Of a stretch of DNA of 64,000 nt, positions 54,805 through 64,000 are shown in pieces (positions within the stretch are counted from its first letter, which is position 1; each line of letters opens with the position of its first letter). The translations under genes were made by a program, and so were the position numbers. A model generated the notes under the pieces. That model worked only from the letters and a program-made list of their open reading frames with translations, was not told the origin of the DNA and searched no databases. The stretch comes from Nectonema munidae (taxonomy: Eukaryota > Nematomorpha > Nectonematoida > Nectonematidae), in contig JAUIRK010000065.1 of NCBI GenBank assembly GCA_030549495.1, positions 72,001 to 136,000 of the forward strand. Direction: 5' to 3'.

Positions 54805-55060
54805 AGTGTTCATATTAAAACAGTTTAAACACCGACAAACTGAATGTTCATTACAACAAGGTTCGCCACATTTTTGACACTGTTGTTTTATTTTCATCAA
54901 ATTATTCTTTTGCTTTTTATGATTTATTCCAGAAATTTTACTGAGGCATGATTTGCAACGTCTTGCAGTACCAATGTGATGAAATTTTGTGTTCTTTGCA
55001 TTGGAATAGTTCTTTGTGGTTTTCCAATAAAACAATAAATTTTTTATTTTTTTTTAGTTT
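54805..55060 (-). pseudogene. piggyBac transposase, C-terminal relic
   Basis: The minus strand reads KFHHIGTARRCKSCLSKISG and QQCQKCGEPCCNEHSVCRCL, then NCFN and a stop. This is the Cys-rich zinc-binding tail of a piggyBac transposase of the same general type as 35397-37104. Only this domain remains. The adjacent TTAA at 54706 could be its 3' boundary, but the orientation of the terminal motif argues against that. Confidence 0.75.
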
Positions 55061-55369
55061 AGTTTTGATCCTTACTGATACAAACACATGGAACACACAA
55101 TTATACTTTTTTATATCAAACAAGATAATGCTGAAAAAATTTTAAAACCACAATATACAGTTATAGGCAGCGTAGAGAAATCAAATGTGTTCCTGTGTTT
55201 TAGTTGCCAAAAATCATATAAATTTTATGTAGATATAAATTATTTTTTTAATGAATAATTGATTTCAAAAATATATCTGATTAATCATATGATAAAAACA
55301 CAAGCTAATGAGATATAAAGCCAACATAAGGTGTTAATAAGAATAAAAGTCTTCATAAGTCTAATAATA
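55061..55369. other. Spacer, no gene seen
   Basis: AT-rich; nothing recognised. Confidence 0.4.
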
Positions 55370-55520
55370 GAATAGGGGCGTGAGTAGGGTTGGTTAGATA
55401 CTGGGTTTCGATAACTCAAGGTCTTGGGTTCGATTCCGCATCAAGCCTGCTTTGCTCATAGTTCGATACAAGCGGCGCAATTGTGCATTCTCGATGAAAA
55501 TACCCTACCTTTACCTAAAC
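55370..55520 (+). repeat. tRNA-derived SINE, copy 1
   Basis: The head contains an A-box-like GGTTGGTTAGATACTGG (from 55389) and a perfect B box GGTTCGATTCC (55427-55437), spaced as in tRNA genes, followed by an unrelated tail. No closing acceptor stem is seen. A second copy lies inverted at 51850-51960. Confidence 0.8.
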
Positions 55521-56163
55521 TTTTTCATTGATAAATACTATCTCATTGTTATGGTATGACAGAAAATTAACAATACTGTTATATGAACTTTTAGAATTTG
55601 TAGATATGTTTAAGAAAAGTCACAAGGTTTCAACATAATATTTAAAGTTTTTCTTAACATCAGTATGTTCAAATTGAAATCACCAGCAAATATATCAATA
55701 TTATTATTATCCAAATTCTTCAAAAAATTATTAAACTCATCAATAAATTTTTTTTCAGATTGCTTATTAGGATGTCTATAAACATTATACTTACATATGT
55801 TTGTTGAGCGGCACAGAAGCTAATTCAATTTCATACACTTACTTCAAAAGCATCAAGAAATGCGAAATCTAAAGATTTAAGTAGGTAGAAGCTGAAACCA
55901 CCATGTGAATAAATTTTACTTTTAAGGAAAGAAACTTATAGTTATTAATTCGATCTAAATTTGGAACATAATGGGTTGGGAGGGAACATCACACTTCGTG
56001 GATACAAGATGGGGAAAAAAAAAAATTTGGAGATACAAGATTTAAGTGACACGAGATTTTGAAGACAGCTGAAACCAAATCTTGACAAATATAAAATTTT
56101 CAATTTATTATGAATATTAAATTTATATTTTGGCTCCTGAAAAAAATCTTGTTTAATACTAAA
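55521..56163. other. Spacer, no gene seen
   Basis: AT-rich; nothing recognised. Confidence 0.4.
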
Positions 56164-56600
56164 CAAATATTTATTCTTTCTAAATATATCGTTGGCTCCC
56201 GTAGGATACTTTTAGAATAGAAAGATAAACCTAGTCTTTATAATTAATTTTTATCAAATCATGCATATGGGAAACTAAAAGTAACAGAAGCCAAAGATAT
56301 GTTAGAAAAGAATAAATATTTTTTGATTTTTTAAAGAATATTTTTCGATTCTTTGATTACAGAATTTTATTTTGATTAATTGACAAATTTATTATTTAAA
56401 ATAGGGCAAATTGCAAAGATAAAGGCTTTTTGTAACATCGTCTCTCCAAATGAGGTATATCAAATCTTACATCTAGCAAAATATGAAAAAAAAGTTGAAT
56501 ATTGTCTCCCGAATCATTTGTATCAAAACATGCATATAGAAAACTATGGGATAGAAACTACAGTAGTATACACTATACATGTTCTGAATGTATAAATTTA
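56164..56600 (-). repeat. Dispersed foldback repeat, copy B
   Basis: Inverse-orientation copy of 11824-12333. The hairpin arms (about 56166-56212 and 56275-56322) share TCGTTGGCTCCC with the other copy but are less perfectly paired. The flank 56440-56500 matches 11880-11930. Confidence 0.82.
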
Positions 56601-56694
56601 CTTATTTTCATAACATACGATATATGAAGTATAAAAATCACTTTTGTCTATCTTCAAATTATTATCAAAAAAAGAAAAACTTGCACGACATATT

Positions 56695-56790
56695 TTTCTA
56701 GACTTTCTCAAGTGGAACTTCGCTTTGCGAACTTAATTCGTTCCATAAAACCGTTCCTTAAGCGAAAAGTTCGTGAACTGAGAGAACATC
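56695..56790 (+). repeat. Solitary Tigger-like terminal segment
   Basis: AAGTGGAACTTCGCTTTGCG, TTAATTCGTTCC and AAGCGAAAAGTTCGTGAACT form the pattern of a Tigger/pogo terminal inverted repeat. No opposite end or coding region was found within the next 2 kb. Confidence 0.45.
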
Positions 56791-59061
56791 AGCACAAAAT
56801 ATATGTAAATTAACCTGCTATATTTTAAATACATTACTATTAGAGATTCCAACGCATATGTGTATACAACATAACAATATACAGTTTAAAGGGTTGATAT
56901 TGTTATTGATTTATTGAATACTCTAATGATGAAAATAAGATTGAAGAGACTGAACATACTAAGAGCAAATATTTCACTTTCGCCTTCCTAAAACTTGATC
57001 AATTGTGTTGATATTCAACTAAGATACACTTTTAAATGAGCACATTGCAGTTAAAGGAAATCAAATTTTTTTACGATTCAAGAATTTATTCAAAACATAC
57101 ATTTTAATCAGAATTAAGAGATTTGGTCGACACGAATTTATCCAAAATATCAACTTTCCAAATATGAATTTTATTTATATTCAGCAGTCTGGCAGGTTTA
57201 TTGCCTGTTCTCAGTAATAGAGTAAGAATTGAAACTCCAGTTCACCTTCTTGTATCCTTAGTAAATAAGATCATCCATTATCATCATTGTAGAATACTAT
57301 AATCGCATGGTTGTAATTAAAGTGTTTATAAAAGACATTGTTATTACATTCTTCATTTTTCCAATCACTTTGTTTTCATGTTGCAATTCATTACAACTAA
57401 AAATGTAAACACATTTTGTACAGATGTTCGTTACTGCTTTAGCATATTTATACACACTTTTGTTAGAACTATGGCAAGCGTAAAAACAACGATGAATCTG
57501 GTCATTCAAAAACTTTTTTATCATAATGATTGTATGAATTAGATCATTATCAATGACAAAAACATTATTAATATTTCAGGCATTTTTGTCAAAATTTTGA
57601 AGACCATATTTTTGAAAAAAGTGTCTCCAATTAATTCAATACGATTTACAAAGGTATTCCTTTTCAAACACGAAACTTGGTCTACAACAAAACTAACGTA
57701 CTATACTCTAATTGAACTCATGATGAATACTATTTCAATTGCAATAAGGAGAATGATCAAGTTTCTACAACAACCAAATTTAAAATATGTAAAAACAAAA
57801 TCCTCATCCTCAAGCGAAACAAAACTAATTGAAGGAATCGACACTGAAGCTTTAATATTGATTAGTGAGAATATTAAGACAATTTTATATTTATAAAAAG
57901 TACACTTTATTTTCATTCAATTTATTGAAGCATTTCTATAATTTTAAAAATGGCATGTTTCTGAATTATACGAGCCTGCCCTTGGGGAATGCGTCTCTCC
58001 ACACAATCCCCTCAATGATTTCCTAAACTCTTTTACACGACACCGAAGTTTTTTGTTTTATTCTTGTCGAAATCGTGTTCCGACGAAAACACATATGGAC
58101 AAAATCTCGTGTTAACGAAATTTGGTTAAACCCTGTTTGATGTTATAAAGTTTTGTATTTACTTTTCTGTGCAGTGGTGAAAAAAGCATTTAATTTTGCA
58201 TTTAAAGATAGGATAAGGTTATTATTTTTAACTTATGTTAGCGCTTTTTTCGTATAAATAGTTAGACCTAGATAACTTTATTGTTTATAAATATTGAGTT
58301 TTCAATATTTATCAAAAACATTAAAACAAATATTTTACATCATTTTAAGATTACTTTTTATTGGGAAAAGTTATTATAGAAATACTTTTGATTAGTGAAA
58401 AATATCAAATTAAAGAAACATTTTGTATCGTTTCGTTTCTAAATTTTTTGGCATTGCTTTTGTCAGCATACCCAATTTTTAAGGGTTTTTGGCAAATTAT
58501 TTTAGCGAGCTTTTCTCAAAAATTCATCATTTAGATCCCAGATTGTTTAAAATAGAGAAAAGAAAGAGTTTGTTTGCTTGCATCTATATCCGCATCAAAC
58601 TACGCGCAAAGTGCATCTTTTCAATGAAAACACTTCTCGATAACTCTAGTTTGTGGCAAAGACGCCAAATAAAATAAATAATGTAGATAAATGGAAATTT
58701 ATTGAGGATATGATAATAAACTTTAATTGATATATATTATTACATTTACAGTCATCACATGAACATCTGTTTCAGATCATCCAATATAACAGAGAGAAAA
58801 TAAAATGATATAAAGACAAGCTTTTCAAAACTCTTACTTCTTTGTAGCAAAACTTAGAAAGAGTAGAAAAAAGAATGTCATTTTTTATCGAATCGAAAAG
58901 AGCACCTTTCAGATATAAAAATGAAAGCAGTAAAATTTAGAGGTGTTAAATTTAATTGCATTACATCTTGTTGAAATGAATCACGTGTAAAAAGGATTGA
59001 GGAATCAATGCAAAATCATATGTTAATGGCTGAGCAGTGAGCGAATCAACGTGAGTGCCAG
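56791..59061. other. Intergenic stretch, no gene supported
   Basis: 56864-56895 shares CATAACAATATACAGTTTA with the flank of SINE copy 2 (51920-51950). Open frames at 57297-57524, 57597-57896 and 58489-58677 have no recognised motif and sit in AT-rich sequence. The 3' untranslated region of the GH47 gene should lie just below 59062. Confidence 0.4.
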
Positions 59062-61188
<2,127 letters not shown>

Positions 61189-61361
61189 CTGAGTGATATT
61201 CCATGCCCAGTCTCTATATTTCTGCTCTTTCGTTAATCTCCACATGTAAAAAAGGGTTTCAATGGTTTCGGGGCGTAGAATGTAAAATTTGGCGTTCAAA
61301 CTTGGGATGATTTCACCGGTTTCTGAGAAAATGAAGCTCTCTGGTCCTAAATTCGTCAACG
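61189..61361 (-). CDS. MAN1-like: GH47 alpha-1,2-mannosidase, penultimate exon
   Basis: Encodes LTNLGPESFIFSETGE, the substrate-site motif YILRPETIETLFYMWRLT and KYRDWAWNITQ. The RPETIE Glu belongs to the conserved active-site barrel. It is preceded by a 54-bp intron (61362-61415) and followed by donor GTTTGC. It continues in phase 0 into the last exon. Confidence 0.94.
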
Positions 61362-61415
61362 CTAAAAACGAAATAAGTTTTGCTCAACGAAATCAACAAA
61401 GTAAGAAGGGCTTAC

Positions 61416-61526
61416 TGGAGGTATACGATTTGTAGCAGGTTTCCGCGATGCGATCTCCAAAATCGATATACATTTTCTTTTGCGTTTCATTGGTTGTGTA
61501 AAGAGATCTTAATGCGACAGTTCCTC
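61416..61526 (-). CDS. MAN1-like: GH47 alpha-1,2-mannosidase, upstream exon
   Basis: Encodes a short segment with GTVALRSLY, KKMYIDFGDRIAETCYKSYT, matching the helix before the LGPE motif in GH47 enzymes. Acceptor TATTTCAG, donor CCA/GTAAGC. It begins with two bases of a split codon, so at least one more exon lies upstream. None was found between 61527 and 64000, so the 5' part of the gene is probably beyond the window. Confidence 0.88.
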
Positions 61527-62484
61527 CTGAAATATAAATTTTAGAAATGCATTTTCACTGCATCCACACATGCGGGTGCACAGCAACTGGAAAGCCCTTC
61601 GGTGTTTTCAAATAATTTCATAATAAAAATCGCGTAGAAACACCGATAAACACGCATCTTAAAAATTATTGCCTCATTCAATTTTGGAACATGCAAAATA
61701 AAAACAACTTGTTCCAGAAATACGACATTTTAACCAACAATCCAGGCTTTTCAAAATAAAGCCTTAAGGATCGAATGAGAATATTGAGCGGTTTGTAAAA
61801 AAAAAAGCATAGAAATTAGTTTACGTAATATTTTATCACTGCCTTACAACTCCAATCTTTCTAAATTTGCTACTTTCTTTACACTTTGGCATTCAATAAA
61901 TTATAGATATTTAGGGGCCGATTAAAAGTGTTCTTTGTGAACGGTCGTCGCTTGAACAAGCTCAATTATGATTAATTGGGGATAACTGACATTGGTCAGC
62001 AGAGACAAGCTTGAGAGCTGATAAAGACGCAAATAGAAAACACTACAAAAAGTCTTAGGGAGTTCAAGTTTGAAAAATCTTGAATGATCATTGTACAACT
62101 TAACAATCTTCACATATGTGCGTATTGTAATATGTTTTGGTAATATATTTTTTATTCTATTCCCAAATACATACAAATTTAGCATATTGCTCACAAAATC
62201 AGCTAATTATTATATTCTCGTGGCAATCATAATGTTGATGGTAAAATATCAATTTTAAATTGAGGAGCTTTAAAATTCCTAGAAACTAAGATTTGATGAT
62301 TCAAAACCAATTTATTAAAAAAGATAATTATATATTATCTTGTATGATTTTATTTTTGCGTTTGTACAATTCTATTCTGGAGCGGTGGTGAAAAATTGTT
62401 TAGCAGAAATAAAGAACAAGAGCACTATCGTGTTAATTCTTACTTAATTGAATAAAAAACTTTCAACCACGGAACGATTAACAA
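61527..62484. other. Probable GH47 intron, no exon seen
   Basis: AT-rich. The open frame at 61922-62194 (minus) has no recognised motif. Confidence 0.4.
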
Positions 62485-63060
62485 TGAAAGAGGGTGTTTA
62501 TCGAAGCCTATTGCGAAAATAGGCGTTCAGAAAGAAATTCAATCGCGCCCGTCCCAATTTTTGGTGAACATCAGCGAGCAACGGAGAGTGCAAGTGGAAA
62601 AATTGTTCCAAAATCTAAACAAACTCGATGGATGGAGAAAGTGAAAAGGCCGTCGCTTCTGCTGAAAACATTGTTGCAGTGCACGAGAAGGTGGTCCAAA
62701 ATGCAGACACCTGTATTCATCATTGCGCGGAGGAAGTGAACCTCTCCACAACAACGCTATATCCAATTTTGACAAAAGATTTGTCTCTCCACGCTTACAA
62801 AATTCAATTGCCACAAGGAGTGAAAGCTGCTGAAGATTTAAAGCGCTGTACATTGGCCAATTAGGTACAAGAGGAAAGACAAGACGATGAATATTTTTCG
62901 CAAAAATCCCGGTTTAGTGATAAAATTAATTGAGGCTACGGGATATGGAAGGTTTGTGGTGGCAACAGAACGGCGCCACATCCCATACATCCAATGTAAC
63001 AATGGCTTTGTTGAGTGAGAAGTTCACAGGTCGCATGCTGTTGTTGTTAGCCCCTAGAGT
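62485..63060 (+). pseudogene. mariner-type transposase relic (DUF4817-like)
   Basis: Plus-strand blocks: FIEAYCENRRSERNS (N-terminal helix-turn-helix), then in a second frame NIVAVHEKVVQNADTCIHHC and AEEVNLSTTTLYPILTKDLS, then HAYKIQLPQGVKAAEDLKRC. These correspond to the paired-like DNA-binding region of IS630/Tc1/mariner elements with a DUF4817-type N-terminus. After about 62925 the frame jumps to GLWWQQNGATSHTSNVTMAL, the late catalytic motif (WFQQDGA-HT), with the middle Asp changed to Asn. Several hundred bases with the first catalytic Asp are deleted. It probably lies in the 5' intron region of the GH47 gene, in the opposite orientation. Confidence 0.8.
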
Positions 63061-64000
63061 ATACTATCTTTATATGAGTATAATCTATCAGTTCAAGACA
63101 AGGCATTGTTTAAACTGAGAGAGTATTACCATAAAAGCAAATACTCTCAGGGAAAAGTGTAGAATTTTGTTACACTTTCGCAGAAGCAGCGATATACCAG
63201 TGTAATTTCAGCCAACCCGCAAAAATCCACCATAAGGTACTGCTGGCTTCTACATATGGCTAGAAATAATATATATCTATTTATAATAATAATATGATAT
63301 ACAATACATGTAAATGAGTTAGATCCAAGCTTCTGCTAAAGAAGGTCCCAACAAGGGAATATTATTTTCCACACATAATTGCCGTCACTCAAATAACATG
63401 ATCCGATAGAGAAATAAATAAATTTTCACCAATAACACCGATTTATATACTGCTAATTTTGATTCGTTTTAAGAAACAAACACTCTGATTTTAGTATACA
63501 GAGGCGCATACCGAAAGCGACGATTCAAGGAGGCGAGAAAGGATTTCGAACCTCTATAACTTGAGCCTTGAAGCACATCACTATTCGTTTCTCAAAAAAT
63601 GATTGTTAACGGTATTTACACATTGTTCCATAAAAAATAAAATTAATTACCAAACTTTGTTACATAATTCCTAAATTTGACATTCTGTAGGTTTTAGAAA
63701 TTCTGTCCCCTCAAAATTATTGAGCACACGTGCACTGTAAGCAATTTTGACAATTTTTATTGAATTTAAAAGAAAAATCACAGATGTGTGGAGTTATGAT
63801 TTTTCGTTTAGACTTCAGCAGCTCATTGCAAATTATATAAGAATAAGTCAAATTAATTTATTTTCACAGATTTTTGGATATTATCTAATTTTTTCATACA
63901 GACATCGTATAAAAATGGTGTACTGAATGCATACGCTCATTCAATATGCCCACACCAACAAAGATATAGGTAGCGAATGAATTATCCAATTATTTTAGTT
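63061..64000. other. Right end of window, no gene seen
   Basis: AT-rich sequence. Nothing further of the GH47 gene was recognised. Confidence 0.4.

Noticed and set aside
55389-55437. Functional tRNA gene
   Set aside because: A and B boxes are present, but no acceptor stem pairs and a second diverged copy exists, so a SINE head is the better reading.
57297-57896. Opposed 75- and 99-codon frames
   Set aside because: AT-rich composition, no conserved motif, no splice signals that join them to anything.
61922-62194. 90-codon minus-strand frame as an upstream GH47 exon
   Set aside because: It contains none of the GH47 signatures expected before the recognised exons.

Overview
This is a 64 kb window of an AT-rich (roughly 70%) eukaryotic nuclear genome. 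It has spliced genes with GT-AG introns and no operons, and most of it is made of mobile-element relics. The mixture of families and the two recognisable single-copy genes point to an invertebrate animal. An arthropod is my best guess, mainly because of the DUF4817-type mariner relic and the hAT/Tigger/piggyBac set. The species cannot be fixed from sequence alone.

Layout. 1-4.2 kb: a CpG-rich 23-bp satellite, then a 1.46-kb sequence present twice in tandem. 5.9-9.4 kb: a structurally complete Mutator-like element (MULE) with long terminal inverted repeats, an 8-bp target duplication and an intron-containing transposase. 10.4-14.4 kb: a relic of an uncharacterised TE-like ORF family, a 28-bp tandem repeat, a foldback repeat, a LINE 3' end and a 943-bp (TCA)n array. 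14.8-19 kb: piggyBac and hAT relics. 20-32 kb: a dense nest of LINE fragments on both strands, interrupted by at least three hAT pieces, one of which (25145-26874) keeps its termini and target duplication. 34.4-37.3 kb: a nearly intact piggyBac element with 16-bp perfect ends. 38-46.9 kb: a six-exon minus-strand host gene for a TMCO4-like (DUF726) membrane-associated alpha/beta hydrolase, reconstructed in frame from start to stop (547 aa). 49.2-55.1 kb: two pogo/Tigger elements and a third piggyBac relic, with tRNA-derived SINE copies near both sides. 59.1-61.5 kb: the last three exons of a minus-strand glycoside hydrolase family 47 alpha-1,2-mannosidase gene whose 5' part lies outside the recognised exons. 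62.5-63.1 kb: a mariner-type relic.

The two host genes are transcribed in the same direction and encode unrelated activities: a Golgi/ER-type N-glycan trimming mannosidase and a TMCO4-like putative lipase/hydrolase. The elements do not cooperate. They record successive insertions, several of them nested. I found no rRNA or functional tRNA gene, no CRISPR array, and no previously undescribed gene system that the sequence clearly supports. The items most worth a second look are the complete MULE, the LINE/hAT nest, the inverted repeats bracketing exon 2 of the TMCO4-like gene, the LINE-anchored giant microsatellite, the SINE family, and a Tigger transposase whose first catalytic aspartate is replaced by asparagine.
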